A DNA stretch of 64,000 bases from Klebsiella sp. WP3-W18-ESBL-02 (GCF_014168815.1 NZ_AP021972.1:4464001-4528000), one strand, 5' to 3'; shown: positions 1 to 8,657, counted from the first letter of the stretch. Numbers and translations are program-made. The notes: a model not told the origin generated them from the sequence alone.

Positions 1-722
1 ATAAAAGCATCCTCCCCATCCTCATCAGTTATCATGTAGCGATCTGCTGTTTCAGGCTCACAATCCAGCATTTCAAAGAACGCGTTCAACTGACCGATAT
101 CCCCCGCCTCCTCATTTTGCGGCGCATCAGACTCAACACTCAGCGGTATCACTGGCCCACCGTTGACCAGAGTGATATGAACATTGAAATAATCGTCCTC
201 GTAGTCATCCTCTTCATCAACGATTGTTGGTAAACCATCAGCCAGAAACTGATGAAATACCACTTCACGTATATTTAATGCGTAGCGATGCTGCTCGGAA
301 TTAAAAACAAAGAAACGTTCTATATTAGGGGCGGTCTGTTCCTGAAAATAATAATAGAATCGCCGCTTATCCGCAGAAGATATAGGCAATAGCAGGTAAT
401 CCTGCTGCCCCTGTAGCCAAAGTTTTACGGTCCAGAGGTTGCAGTCCATTTCGATGCCACTGGTCGCAATATTTTCCAGCTCCTCATCGCTACAACTATA
501 CTGACTGCGCACTTTTTTCAGTGTGTTTTCGCCACCAGGAAAGACGGCATTTAGCGGTTTATCCAGCGCTGAACATATTGCCTGCGCAAGCCCCAGTCGG
601 GCTGCAACCTTTCCACTTTCGATACGCTGAATTTGCTGCTGGCTGGTTCCGACCATAAATGCCAGTTCGCGTTGGGTGATAGATAGCTGGGTACGAAGCT
701 GTTTGATGTTGTTCTGTAACAT
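1..722 (-). CDS. HTH (XRE-type) DNA-binding protein, 3' end off window
   Basis: Reading the minus strand from the ATG at 722 gives an open frame of 240 codons that runs off the left edge. The first 60 or so residues form a Cro/C1-type helix-turn-helix: I see an LRTQLSITQRELA segment followed by VGTSQQQIQRIESGK, the usual recognition-helix pattern. The remainder is acidic and aromatic, with no family I recognise; an acidic EEDDYEDDY stretch lies near residue 163. Such fusions of an XRE domain to a long unknown C-terminal part are common in genomic islands as regulators or antitoxin-like proteins. No toxin partner is visible inside the window; it could lie to the left. The start is favoured because the HTH begins directly after it. 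Confidence 0.75.
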   Translation of the reverse strand, partial: MLQNNIKQLRTQLSITQRELAFMVGTSQQQIQRIESGKVAARLGLAQAICSALDKPLNAVFPGGENTLKKVRSQYSCSDEELENIATSGIEMDCNLWTVKLWLQGQQDYLLLPISSADKRRFYYYFQEQTAPNIERFFVFNSEQHRYALNIREVVFHQFLADGLPTIVDEEDDYEDDYFNVHITLVNGGPVIPLSVESDAPQNEEAGDIGQLNAFFEMLDCEPETADRYMITDEDGEDAF

Positions 723-837
723 GGCATCCATCCTTCAGAAGGAGACAGAAAGTACCATTAAAACACATAAATGAGTAAAGACACAAAATCGTGTTTTTAC
801 TCAGTAATCAGCGCTCGTGAACGAAAAGAAAATCTCT

Positions 838-1113
838 TCAGCGTTCTTCTTTTGTATGCCAGAGATCCACGATATAGATATCATTGTCACGAAGTTCGTA
901 GTGAACCTCGTAATCATCAAATAACACTTTTCGGACTTCCCGAGGTTCATACCGAGGCTGCTGTACGCCAATTGCCGGATGCGCTGCAAGGCCAGCGCAT
1001 CCAGTAATCAGGCGATCCAAAACGTCATCGGCGTGCTGGCGGCTATACTGAAGGGCAAAACGGTAGATACGCTCCAAGTCATCCTGAGCTTTAAGCGTCC
1101 AGTAAATTTCCAT
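838..1113 (-). CDS. RelE/ParE-family toxin
   Basis: A 91-aa protein with the compact alpha/beta pattern of RelE/ParE toxins: an N-terminal YWTLKAQDDLERIYRF helix region, a central GVQQPRYEPREVRKVLF segment and a C-terminal strand DIYIVDLWHTKEER, where the terminal aromatic/basic cluster is typical. Known members either cleave ribosome-bound mRNA (RelE) or inhibit gyrase (ParE); the sequence alone does not say which. The gene lies 3 nt behind the stop codon of a ribbon-helix-helix gene, the usual antitoxin-first order, so the two form a type II toxin-antitoxin operon. Confidence 0.85.
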   Translation of the reverse strand: MEIYWTLKAQDDLERIYRFALQYSRQHADDVLDRLITGCAGLAAHPAIGVQQPRYEPREVRKVLFDDYEVHYELRDNDIYIVDLWHTKEER

Positions 1114-1116
1114 TTA

Positions 1117-1365
1117 TCAAGCTTTCTTTAAACGGTTAGCGAAATCCACCATGTTCGAATGACTCACCACACGACCAGCATCCACATCGGCAAGACCGGC
1201 CTGGATACTCTGATGACGCCGTTCTCTTTCGGCCAGCATACTGGTCAACGCTTCCTTAATAATCCAGCTCTTAGAACGATCTAACTCAATTGCCAGATTT
1301 TCAACAGCAGCAGCCAACTCCACTGGTATCTGTGCGCTGATGGTTTGTTTAGTAAGCGAACCCAT
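1117..1365 (-). CDS. Ribbon-helix-helix (CopG/ParD-like) antitoxin
   Basis: An 82-aa protein when started at 1365, where an AAGGAG ribosome binding site lies 9 nt upstream; an in-frame ATG at 1389 is possible but lacks such a site. The N-terminal strand TKQTISAQIPVELAA followed by two helices (LAIELDRSKSWIIKEAL) is a ribbon-helix-helix DNA-binding fold. The C-terminal part would bind the toxin encoded next, and the dimer is expected to repress the operon. It is the antitoxin partner of the RelE/ParE gene at 838-1113. Confidence 0.85.
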   Translation of the reverse strand: MGSLTKQTISAQIPVELAAAVENLAIELDRSKSWIIKEALTSMLAERERRHQSIQAGLADVDAGRVVSHSNMVDFANRLKKA

Positions 1366-1441
1366 AGGGATTATCTCCTTTAATAACATTTAATAACTCC
1401 TATTAAGATTAGCATAGAGGTGCCTATAAAAACATCACATC

Positions 1442-2275
1442 TCATTTTGCAGGCAACATCCCCGGAAAGTGCTTTGCCACAATGTCATTCATCTTTTCCA
1501 CCAGATCCAGCCGTTTGAACGTGATATGCCCGCTCCCCTTCTGAAAGTAGCGAATGATGAACAAATCATCTTCGAAAACCTGCTGATGCGGGTTATCGCG
1601 CACAAAATCCATAAACCGGATGGAGACATCATGCCGGTTATCGGGAATGGTTTTGCCATCCAGCAGATACAGCATCCGCTCCAGATCGGCGAGCTGATCG
1701 CGCCGCCAGCCCCAGTTTAGGCTGTAGCCCCATCGGTCATGTTTCACCAGATTGTTAACGATGATCTTCTTGCCGAAGTAGCAAGGGTTATTGGTTTTAT
1801 AGTCCCAGCTCAACCCTTTAAACACATTGATAATGCCGCGCTCAAAAACGTCCTGCTTGTTATGGTGCAACTGCTCAAAGGTACTCAGGATATTGGCTTC
1901 GCTGATGGCCGGAAGATCGCCCTCCTCCAGGTTCTTCGCCCACTGACTACGGGCTTCAGCGTCCATCAAGGTTAACATCCCGGATTTCAGCATCAGATCG
2001 CGCCAGATGCTGCGATCGATATTGCGGGCGATAACTGGCAGAGCTTTGTCAGTTGCCTGCATCAACCAGCAGTCAAAAGCCCGCCCCTGTCGCATCGCCC
2101 AGTGCTCCGCCGTGTTGCCGCCAATACCGGATGTCAGTCGGGAAATCTCATCAAGCTGGTGGATCACGGCTTCAATCTGTTGCAGCGCAGCATTCCGCCC
2201 GGTGACGATCCGTTCAATATTTGTCGAGCAGATAAGTTCGTTATGGTTAGTTAACACTTCAGCTTCTGTTTGCAT
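1442..2275 (-). CDS. DUF4942 domain protein
   Basis: A 277-aa protein when started at the ATG at 2275, preceded by GGACGA; the same frame could extend to a TTG at 2299. I recognise it as the DUF4942 protein that commonly follows cbtA in CP4-44-like and other E. coli islands. It has no membrane segments; the middle and C-terminal parts contain the conserved-looking NNLVKHDRWGYS and WRRDQLADLER segments. Function is unknown. It lies 115 nt downstream of cbtA, in the same direction, and probably shares its transcript. Confidence 0.8.
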   Translation of the reverse strand: MQTEAEVLTNHNELICSTNIERIVTGRNAALQQIEAVIHQLDEISRLTSGIGGNTAEHWAMRQGRAFDCWLMQATDKALPVIARNIDRSIWRDLMLKSGMLTLMDAEARSQWAKNLEEGDLPAISEANILSTFEQLHHNKQDVFERGIINVFKGLSWDYKTNNPCYFGKKIIVNNLVKHDRWGYSLNWGWRRDQLADLERMLYLLDGKTIPDNRHDVSIRFMDFVRDNPHQQVFEDDLFIIRYFQKGSGHITFKRLDLVEKMNDIVAKHFPGMLPAK

Positions 2276-2390
2276 AATTTTTCGTCCGTATAAAAGCAAA
2301 CGCGCCCGCCGGGAATGGCAGGCGCATTATGCAGGGAGTTAACAGGGATGAAAGATCGGGAATGGAATACGGGAAGGCCGCTCGCAAGAT

Positions 2391-2732
2391 TCAGTGCGCC
2401 GCCAGATGACGGCGACCTCGCAACAGGCCCGTTGCCTGTCGCGCCCGCAGAATATCAACAGCCCTAAGGTAAGGTGATGCGTCCTGCCAACCGAATCCTT
2501 TGCGATCGATACGAACCAGTTCGTATTTCTCCACAATAAAATTCACGGCATTAGCCAGCGTGATACCGGCGTCAATGTGTTCCTGAATCACTTTCTCTTC
2601 GCTAAACGGCGTGTCGTTGAGCGTGAGGCCATAATGCTTAGCCAGCAAATGCGTCAGCATTTTCTGCCAGATTTCGACAGGCGACGGCTGTGATGGTGTC
2701 GCCCGGTATGGGTGGTTGTATTGGGTTTGCAT
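2391..2732 (-). CDS. cbtA: CbtA/YeeV-family toxin of a type IV toxin-antitoxin pair
   Basis: A 113-aa protein started at 2732, with GGAA upstream. The ORF can be extended to 2846 but that part lies over the cbeA 3' end and is not protein-like for this family. It carries the family signatures PVEIWQKMLTHLL, HYGLTLNDTPF, ITLANAVNFIVEKY and RIDRKGFGWQ. Characterised CbtA toxins bind FtsZ and MreB and block their polymerisation. It follows the CbeA antitoxin gene by 43 nt, which is the standard arrangement. It appears full length and unbroken. Confidence 0.93.
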   Translation of the reverse strand: MQTQYNHPYRATPSQPSPVEIWQKMLTHLLAKHYGLTLNDTPFSEEKVIQEHIDAGITLANAVNFIVEKYELVRIDRKGFGWQDASPYLRAVDILRARQATGLLRGRRHLAAH

Positions 2733-2775
2733 AATGAAATTCCGTTGGTAAACAGATATTGAGGGAGGATGCCGG

Positions 2776-3117
2776 TCAGCTTTTAACGATGGTTGGGTAA
2801 AGCGAAAGATAAACGTAACCAAACGATCCGCACGTATCGGCTTCACAGGTTATGCCACGAATTTCAGTCGTAAAACGTCTGGCCTCGCGCGGATTGAGTG
2901 CGCCAGTGCGTAAAGCAGCCTCCATCTGTTTAATAAACATCGGAAATACGATATTCAGCGTCTTTAGTTGCGCCGGGGTAAATTCACCGTAAATACCCGC
3001 CCGGTCAGCCAGATAGTGCAGGTGATTACCCTCCTGAACTAACCGCGCGCCAAATGACGGGAAGACATCTTTCCGTAGTCCCCATACCGGTGTGGATGTA
3101 GTTTTATTTATTTTCAT
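2776..3117 (-). CDS. cbeA: CbeA/YeeU-family antitoxin
   Basis: A 113-aa protein with the CbeA hallmarks FGARLVQEGN, LHYLADRAGIYG, the GALNPREARR segment and CEADTCGSFGYVYLSLYP near the C-terminus. In the type IV system CbeA does not bind CbtA; it stabilises FtsZ and MreB bundles and so counteracts the toxin. Its neighbours are yeeT upstream and cbtA downstream, as in E. coli islands. All key segments are present, so the pair is probably functional. Confidence 0.93.
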   Translation of the reverse strand: MKINKTTSTPVWGLRKDVFPSFGARLVQEGNHLHYLADRAGIYGEFTPAQLKTLNIVFPMFIKQMEAALRTGALNPREARRFTTEIRGITCEADTCGSFGYVYLSLYPTIVKS

Positions 3118-3139
3118 TTTTAGCTTTCCTTAAAGATGA

Positions 3140-3361
3140 TTAATTCAGGGTCACGCAGCGCAGGAGTGCATACGGTCCGTATTGGTCCTGACGACGTTCG
3201 GCAAAGACGGCCAGTACGCCGCTGATCTCGGGTACGTGACGACCGGTGTAATGACAGACGCTGCCGGTCCAGCGGTAATGACCAGTACAGTAAGAGGCCA
3301 GCCGCGCGCCGGGCGTCTGCCGGTAAATCGTCATCGCCTGGCGTTTACTGACGATGTTCAT
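3140..3361 (-). CDS. yeeT: DUF987 (YeeT-like) small protein
   Basis: A 73-aa protein of the DUF987 family, seen from RQTPGARLASYCTGHYRW and GRHVPEISGVLAVFAERR. Function is unknown. Its ATG overlaps the stop of the RadC-like gene by 4 nt, so the two are translationally coupled, and it lies directly ahead of cbeA-cbtA. This yeeS-yeeT-cbeA-cbtA order is a conserved block of P4-like islands. Confidence 0.88.
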   Translation of the reverse strand: MNIVSKRQAMTIYRQTPGARLASYCTGHYRWTGSVCHYTGRHVPEISGVLAVFAERRQDQYGPYALLRCVTLN

Positions 3362-3867
3362 AGCCAGCCTCTCTCAGCAAACGAAACAATTTCCCGGTGG
3401 CCGACGATGAAGTGATCGAGTGTCCGTACCTCAACCAGCAGCAGCGTATTTTGCAAATTACTGGTGATAAGCCGGTCCGCTTTGCTGGGCTCTGCCGTGC
3501 CGGAAGGATGGTTATGCGCGAGGATCACCGCAGCGGCGTTATGGCGCAGCGCTGCTTTCACGATTTCACGGGGATGCACTTCGGTATGGTTGATAGTTCC
3601 AGTGAACAGGGTTTCACAGGCCAGTAGCTGGTGCTGGTTATCCAGAAACAGAACTATAAATTCCTCCCGCTCCAGTGCGGCCATTTTCAGCCGCAGCCAG
3701 TCACGGGTTTCCTCTGCCGAGAGGAACGATACACCGGGCTGGCGCAGGTGCTGTTCCAGTATCGACAGTGCCTGATGGATGATGCGCTGAGCGCCAGGGG
3801 TCAGACTGATTGCCGCAGAGGGTATTACATCGGGCTGGATGGCAACCAGCGATAGTGCTGTGTTCAT
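3358..3867 (-). CDS. yeeS: RadC-like JAB domain protein (YeeS)
   Basis: A 169-aa RadC/YeeS-family protein. The JAMM/MPN+ metal-binding motif is intact: a glutamate in the E-V-H-P-R-E segment followed by HNHPSG and the D of SKADRLIT. The N-terminus lacks the helix-hairpin-helix of chromosomal RadC, as usual for island-borne copies. The family name comes from a disputed DNA-repair role; the function of the island versions is unknown. It lies between ardB and yeeT and overlaps yeeT by 4 nt. Confidence 0.9.
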   Translation of the reverse strand: MNTALSLVAIQPDVIPSAAISLTPGAQRIIHQALSILEQHLRQPGVSFLSAEETRDWLRLKMAALEREEFIVLFLDNQHQLLACETLFTGTINHTEVHPREIVKAALRHNAAAVILAHNHPSGTAEPSKADRLITSNLQNTLLLVEVRTLDHFIVGHREIVSFAERGWL

Positions 3868-3878
3868 AAGGGGTTTCC

Positions 3879-4343
3879 TCAGTCAATCAGCCGCATGATG
3901 CCGCTGCATTCAGGATGGGCCAGCGCGTAATCGCGCAGGCGGTAGTAGTGCTCACTGATAGCCTGACAACTGGTGCGGCAGGCATGGTGACTCCAGGCCA
4001 TCAGGCACACCGCGATACCGGTGGCTTCGGTGCTGAGCTCAGCGTCATTGCCGTTGTGTTCGTTAAACAACGTGTAGCTCTCTTGCTCCGGCGGAGTCAG
4101 GAACGCGCCGCCATTCGACAGTATGTGAAAATCCCAGATGCCGCCCTGATAGTCGGTGCTCCAGAGGTCAAGCCAGGAAAACACCTGAGGCTCCAGAAAG
4201 ACCCACTGGCGGACGCGCCCAAAGCGACGACCCCAGAAGGCGATTCGTTCTTCGTCGGGAACAAGGCTGGCCGTGATGATGGTGCGGTCAGGTTGCATCT
4301 GGCGTACCGGTGTTTTTGCTTCAGGTGTAGTGGTGTGTTGCAT
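3879..4343 (-). CDS. Antirestriction protein, ArdB/KlcA family
   Basis: A 154-aa protein when started at 4343; the ORF extends further upstream but the ArdB family begins here. Recognisable segments are RIAFWGRRFGRV, MAWSHHACRT and the C-terminal YYRLRDYALAHPE. ArdB/KlcA proteins let incoming DNA escape type I restriction without mimicking DNA. In islands and plasmids they help transfer into restricting hosts. It lies 11 nt ahead of the RadC-like gene in the same operon. It is notable that the same island carries heavy anti-phage cargo further right. Confidence 0.9.
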   Translation of the reverse strand: MQHTTTPEAKTPVRQMQPDRTIITASLVPDEERIAFWGRRFGRVRQWVFLEPQVFSWLDLWSTDYQGGIWDFHILSNGGAFLTPPEQESYTLFNEHNGNDAELSTEATGIAVCLMAWSHHACRTSCQAISEHYYRLRDYALAHPECSGIMRLID

Positions 4344-4411
4344 GATAAAATCTCTCTGCAAATTAATGAGTTGGATAGATAAAGTGAAAAAGGATGTGGT
4401 GCTGTCGGGTA

Positions 4412-5230
4412 TCAACTCAGCGCCTGCTGGAGTTCTTCGGCCATCACCCATAACGCCCGGTTGAGCTTCAGGTCGCCATCGATGCCTTTCACGGCACGGG
4501 TGTGACTGCGTTTCCCCTGAGCTGAACGGCCCGACAGACCGCCTTTTATCAGCGACTCCTGGATGCGGTTATAGACCGTCCACAGGTCGCCGGATTCGTC
4601 CTGCCAGCGGCGGGGGGCCAGAATTTGCGCTTCAGTTACCGGCTGGTGGTCTTCACCAAAGCGGTAAGTCAGCGCGGCCTTTGCAAAAGCCTGTTGTGCG
4701 GGAGGTGGAAGTTGCAGCGACTGCATGGCCTCGCGTTTTTCCTCCACGCGGTCAAACACGCCGAGCACCTCGTAAGCGCCTTTGATAACCTTCTCCACCA
4801 CGTCTCCCCGATGCGGCACGCGGATTTCACCCAATGACTGACCGCAGACGAGCGAATTGGTACAGACGCTTCTGAAGTACCCCGGCAGCATCTGGTACGA
4901 ACTGGAACCATCGTGGCTGTTGAGCAAAATAATCTCCGGCACCTGCACACCGGTGATTTGCCCGGCACGACGCAGACGCAGCAGATGTTTGGTGTGTTCA
5001 CGTTTGCCGGGGTCCCTGACTCTGGACTGGCAGGCAAAGAAGGGCTGAAACCCTTCGCGTTGCAGGTTCTCCAGCAGTGTGATGGTGGGGATGTAAGCAT
5101 ATCTGTCACTGCGGGATTCGTGGCGGTCTTCACTGAACACGCTGGGAACCACCTGCATCAGTTCCTCATGGGTTAATGGACGGTCACGGCGTATCTGGTT
5201 TATCCACCCGAATCGGCTGGCTAATCGCAT
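4412..5230 (-). CDS. DUF932 protein (YfjQ/YafZ-like)
   Basis: A 272-aa DUF932 protein started at 5230, 6 nt after GAGGAA. Recognisable segments are GWINQIRRDRPL, the central SYQMLPGYFRSVCTNSLVCG and a basic GKRSHTRAVKG near the C-terminus. DUF932 proteins resemble plasmid/phage proteins of unknown role and are fixed members of the yeeS-cbtA island cluster. The gene is in the same direction as ardB, 68 nt apart. It appears complete. Confidence 0.87.
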   Translation of the reverse strand: MRLASRFGWINQIRRDRPLTHEELMQVVPSVFSEDRHESRSDRYAYIPTITLLENLQREGFQPFFACQSRVRDPGKREHTKHLLRLRRAGQITGVQVPEIILLNSHDGSSSYQMLPGYFRSVCTNSLVCGQSLGEIRVPHRGDVVEKVIKGAYEVLGVFDRVEEKREAMQSLQLPPPAQQAFAKAALTYRFGEDHQPVTEAQILAPRRWQDESGDLWTVYNRIQESLIKGGLSGRSAQGKRSHTRAVKGIDGDLKLNRALWVMAEELQQALS

Positions 5231-5346
5231 GGTTTGTTCCTCAGTAGTGGGGTAACGGTATAAAAAAGACCATGCTCCTGGCGGGAACATGGTCTGATGG
5301 TGTGGTTGTGGGCAGGTTATGCCCGCTGTGGCTGAATGTCGGTGGA

Positions 5347-5577
5347 CTACGTCTGCGCTTCTGCCAGCTGGTCACTGGTTTCTTCCAGTGCGCTGACTGC
5401 TGCATCCAGTGCAGCAATGGCCGTCTGCATCGCATCGCCGCGCTCGCCATTCTGTAAGCCTTCCGGCAGGTTGTTAAAGGCATCCTCTTCCTCCTCAAGC
5501 ACAGCCTGCACGTCGTCCTTCAGTTCAGTGACTTGTTGCGCCAGCAGAGCCAGGCGTTTACGGCGTTCGTTGTTCAC
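5347..5577 (-). CDS. Small predicted coiled-coil protein
   Basis: A 76-aa, acidic, almost wholly helical protein. Its heptad-like pattern (LAQQVTELKDDVQAVLEEEED, then TAIAALDAAVSALEETSDQL) suggests a coiled coil. No enzyme motif or signal peptide. It overlaps the stop of the DUF905 gene by 4 nt, so it is translated from the same transcript. I know similar short ORFs from P4-like islands, always unassigned. Confidence 0.7.
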   Translation of the reverse strand: MNNERRKRLALLAQQVTELKDDVQAVLEEEEDAFNNLPEGLQNGERGDAMQTAIAALDAAVSALEETSDQLAEAQT

Positions 5578-5807
5578 GCGGACTCCTTACGAATGCCGTA
5601 GTCAGCGATAAAGCGGTTCAGCCCCTGACCGGCTCCGGCAGCAAAGTTCCAGTCCCGCCAGATAAGGCTTCCGTCAGTATCACGAACGACCAGACGAAAG
5701 TGGGTCTGCTGATCATCTTCGATGGCAACATTCTGATAGCAGTCGGCAATTGCATTTGCTTCGGCACGGATAAATGGCCCGTCGGGTAGTAATGCTGGTT
5801 CGGTCAT
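5574..5807 (-). CDS. DUF905 protein (YkfF-like)
   Basis: A 77-aa protein started at 5807, with GAGGAG 7 nt upstream. The family pattern is clear: LLPDGPFIRAEA, QNVAIEDDQQTHFRLVVRD and the C-terminal NRFIADYGIR. DUF905 proteins occur next to DUF932 and ardB in enterobacterial islands; function unknown. It overlaps the coiled-coil gene downstream. Confidence 0.87.
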   Translation of the reverse strand: MTEPALLPDGPFIRAEANAIADCYQNVAIEDDQQTHFRLVVRDTDGSLIWRDWNFAAGAGQGLNRFIADYGIRKESA

Positions 5808-5912
5808 TGCAATCTCCTCAGAGAGCAAACAGAAATAAAGAAGCCCAGTCGCCGTAACGACTGGGCTGTGAAAAAACAGAGATGATGTTGTGTAGAGCGA
5901 TAAATCAGCGGC

Positions 5913-6188
5913 TTAGTCAGTATCCTTATAAAACTGACCGTCCATACGGCTCTGAAATGCCATCGGCCAGCAGACGTAGGGAAGTGTGAGCTCAACCTGC
6001 TGCTGGCTCTGAATGCTCTGGTAAGTACAGACTTGTTGATTCAGCTGTGCGCTTTTTCTGCTACTAATAAACCGGTAGGTAATATAATCGGTATAGCTCC
6101 CGGCCTGACTGGTGACGGGCAGGCGTAATGCTCCGGCGACAAGTAATAATCCTGACAGGGCTTTCAGATTGAGTTTCTGGCGTTGCAT
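5913..6188 (-). CDS. Small exported protein with signal peptide
   Basis: A 91-aa protein with a positively charged start, a hydrophobic core (LSGLLLVAGAL) and a likely signal-peptidase I site near TSQAG at residues 26-30. The mature part is about 62 residues with two cysteines, which could form one disulfide in the periplasm. I do not recognise a family. It precedes the DUF905 gene in the same direction with a gap of about 100 nt. Confidence 0.6.
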   Translation of the reverse strand: MQRQKLNLKALSGLLLVAGALRLPVTSQAGSYTDYITYRFISSRKSAQLNQQVCTYQSIQSQQQVELTLPYVCWPMAFQSRMDGQFYKDTD

Positions 6189-6461
6189 ATTTTACAGCTC
6201 CTTATTGGCAATATTGATGATGAATTAATGGCATTGATGTATCACGTAGCTCAGTTCGTCACGATGAGAAATGTTTTCAGTCGTGTGTTATGAATTTTTC
6301 ATTAGGGAGAGAAAGGGCGATAAATGACCGGGATGTAGTGTTTGAAAAAAATTCATTAGTGTAAGGAATGGCACAACCAAAAGAAACGCACGCAACAAAT
6401 GCAAAGAGAATGTTTTTACACATTCTCTTTGATGTTCAATGAAGTAATATATATTTAAAAT

Positions 6462-7319
6462 TTATTTAATTTCACCGGAGGAGGTTTTTTGTCTGTTGTA
6501 TTCCTCAGAAATAAGATGATTAATGAAATAATCCTGATTGAAACCCGTGTGTTTTACCATGCTATCCAACTTTTCATTGTTTTCATGAGATATATAGAAT
6601 TTTTTGTTGATGTTTTTTCTACCCTTTTTATCTCTTGTTTTTTGCGATGATAATGCGCTGCCTATTTTCTTTCTAAATAACTCCTTCTTCTCCGGAGTAT
6701 CAAGAATTGCATCATAGAAACCCGTCAGGCATATTTTTTTATCTTCATTTGTGATGGGCAAAAAATACCTGGTGATATTATAAGGCGGTTTCTCAGCATA
6801 GTCCCATCGATACGTTATTTCCCTCTCATTATCCTTTGCAAAAGGATCTGGCATATTTACATATTTTTGCCACTCGCCTCTTAAATCATCAAGGATTTTT
6901 TTCTTCCTCACCCCACTGCAATCCAATTCATCAAAGTATTTTATCAGCGCATCAAATCGTCCACGATGATCGGGAAATACTTCATTACGTCGGGTGTTGC
7001 AACCAATTTTAATATACCATGCCCATAGACAAATTCTTTTATCATTTATCAACCCAAAGTCAGTTAACGGCAACAATTCATCCTTACAGGCCGCCTCCAT
7101 TTCCTCTATGAACTGATCTATCCGCCGCTTATTTCCCCGATAATAATCGTTGAGTTCATCATCAATCCATTGGCATATTTCACTCGTATTTCCGGATTTA
7201 TTATCCCAGTCAAATTCATCGCGAACGCTTATTCCTGAACGTCTTCTGCTTTCCATGTAACGGACATAAAACTGGCACTTTCTAATGTTAGTTTCAGAAA
7301 CATATTTTTCATAACTCAT
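6462..7319 (-). CDS. Hypothetical protein with possible C-terminal RHH-like segment
   Basis: A 285-aa protein when started at 7319, 9 nt after a GAGG; ATGs at 7331 and 7349 are alternatives. It is charged and soluble with no motif I recognise. The last 50 residues follow a lysine-rich linker (KGRKNINKKF) and read as strand-helix-helix (FYISHENNEKLDSMVKHTG), which resembles a ribbon-helix-helix or other DNA-binding tail. The region is clearly AT-richer than its neighbours, a sign of separate origin. Divergent from the Gp2-like gene at 7757. Confidence 0.6.
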   Translation of the reverse strand: MSYEKYVSETNIRKCQFYVRYMESRRRSGISVRDEFDWDNKSGNTSEICQWIDDELNDYYRGNKRRIDQFIEEMEAACKDELLPLTDFGLINDKRICLWAWYIKIGCNTRRNEVFPDHRGRFDALIKYFDELDCSGVRKKKILDDLRGEWQKYVNMPDPFAKDNEREITYRWDYAEKPPYNITRYFLPITNEDKKICLTGFYDAILDTPEKKELFRKKIGSALSSQKTRDKKGRKNINKKFYISHENNEKLDSMVKHTGFNQDYFINHLISEEYNRQKTSSGEIK

Positions 7320-7756
7320 CAACAAATACCTCATTACATAAACAATCACGCCGTGATTTTACCGTCATTCTGCATGATTTTATGGTGTTTTTGTCGCAAA
7401 TTTATCAAAAATTAACCGAAAATGCGCCGTGACGATTTTAAAGGTCTAAAGAGTGAATGGTGATCGACGTTGATCTTCAGTGAATGAATTTTTAGTTTTA
7501 TCGACCAGACTATGCTCTGTCACCCTGGTTGGATATAGCCGTCAGTGCTAGCCAGTCACAGCCCAGGAAGCAGTGATTCGTGATATGTGCCATCATGCTG
7601 AAATAAGGTTATTACTGTTATTATACAGCGACAGTATATCTGACCGGATACAACGTACATCGTTATCAATACCCTATCTAATATTACTAACCAGAGTCAA
7701 CTAAAAACTTACGTCCCTCTCTCATGTTCATGATGCAACATAATGAGGAACGCATG
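7320..7756. other. Gene-free divergent intergenic region
   Basis: About 440 nt between two divergent genes. AT-rich, presumably holding the promoters of both. I see no RNA gene, strong hairpin or repeat that I can support. The start codon of the plus-strand gene is preceded by GAGGAA at 7745-7750. Confidence 0.5.
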
Positions 7757-8344
7757 ATGAAATCAATCCCAGTTACAAACGCTAATCACCCAACATCCCC
7801 TCATCTGGAAAGCTGCCTGCACCGGCATGTAGATAACCTCTTCAACAAATTCTCCAAACTAATTCTGCTCAGAATCGATTTTGCCTATCTGAGTTACTCG
7901 CCTGAGTTTACTCAGCAGGATGTTCATGGCCTGTGTGCTGATATGGTTCAACTGGAGAACGCATTAAACAATATCCACGGTATCGCGGGTTATCTCTGGG
8001 TCGCTGAATATGGGGATAATCACCGACACCATGTACATAGTGCAATATTCATTAATGCTCAGTTACGCAATAAAGCCTGGCCGGTCTTTCAGGAGATTGC
8101 TGAGTGCTGGCAGCGTATTACCGATGCAGAGGGTTATGCTCATCGATGTACGCCACAGCGCCATTATAAAGTCAGAGGGGAAGAAGTAACTGAATACAAT
8201 GACGATGAGGGGATAAACTCTATGAAATACATTCTCAGCTATCTGGCGAAGACTGAGCAAAAACCTGATGGAATAAATATCCGGTTTAGCACTATTCCAG
8301 ATAGAACCCGCAGGGGAAGGCCAAGAACCCATCTCTGGAAGTGA
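7757..8344 (+). CDS. Inovirus Gp2-type / YfjJ-YagK family protein
   Basis: A 195-aa protein started at 7757, 6 nt after GAGGAA; ATGs at 7724 and 7754 are alternatives. It resembles the YagK/YfjJ family found in P4-like satellites and also called inovirus Gp2-type. Visible features: LILLRIDFAYLS, the GYLWVAEYG segment followed by HHVHSAIFIN, and near the C-terminus SMKYILSYLAKTEQ and a basic RTRRGRPRTHLWK tail. The H-x-H and the later tyrosine-bearing helix suggest descent from rolling-circle (HUH-like) replication proteins, but this is inference. It is followed by alpA, as in P4-like elements. Confidence 0.78.
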   Translation: MKSIPVTNANHPTSPHLESCLHRHVDNLFNKFSKLILLRIDFAYLSYSPEFTQQDVHGLCADMVQLENALNNIHGIAGYLWVAEYGDNHRHHVHSAIFINAQLRNKAWPVFQEIAECWQRITDAEGYAHRCTPQRHYKVRGEEVTEYNDDEGINSMKYILSYLAKTEQKPDGINIRFSTIPDRTRRGRPRTHLWK

Positions 8345-8434
8345 TTTATTACGGCGGCTGTTTTTGTCATGAGCAGTACCACATTCATTCTCATCCATCC
8401 CGGTACTGCTCTCCTGTTTACCGGAGAGAACATC

Positions 8435-8644
8435 ATGACCAGCTTGCCAAATACATTATTAAGCGATCAATTAGTCGATATGAAATTCATCACTACATTT
8501 ACCGGCTTGACGGATAAGTGGTTTTATAAACTTATCCAGGACGGGGGATTTCCAAAGCCGATTAAATTAGGCCGGTCTTCACGCTGGCTGAAAAGTGAAG
8601 TGGAAAACTGGCTGCAACAGCAGATAGAAAAATCCCGTGGATAA
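8435..8644 (+). CDS. AlpA-family excision regulator
   Basis: A 69-aa AlpA-type winged-helix protein started at 8435, with GGAGAG upstream. The pattern MKFITTFTGLTDKWFYKLIQDG, FPKPIKLGRSSRW and SEVENWL is diagnostic. AlpA activates the integrase/excision of P4-like elements such as CP4-57, so this copy may control the integrase at 38990-40258 in trans. It is followed 13 nt later by an unassigned phage-type gene. Confidence 0.9.
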   Translation: MTSLPNTLLSDQLVDMKFITTFTGLTDKWFYKLIQDGGFPKPIKLGRSSRWLKSEVENWLQQQIEKSRG

Positions 8645-8657
8645 GGGGGTAATATCC

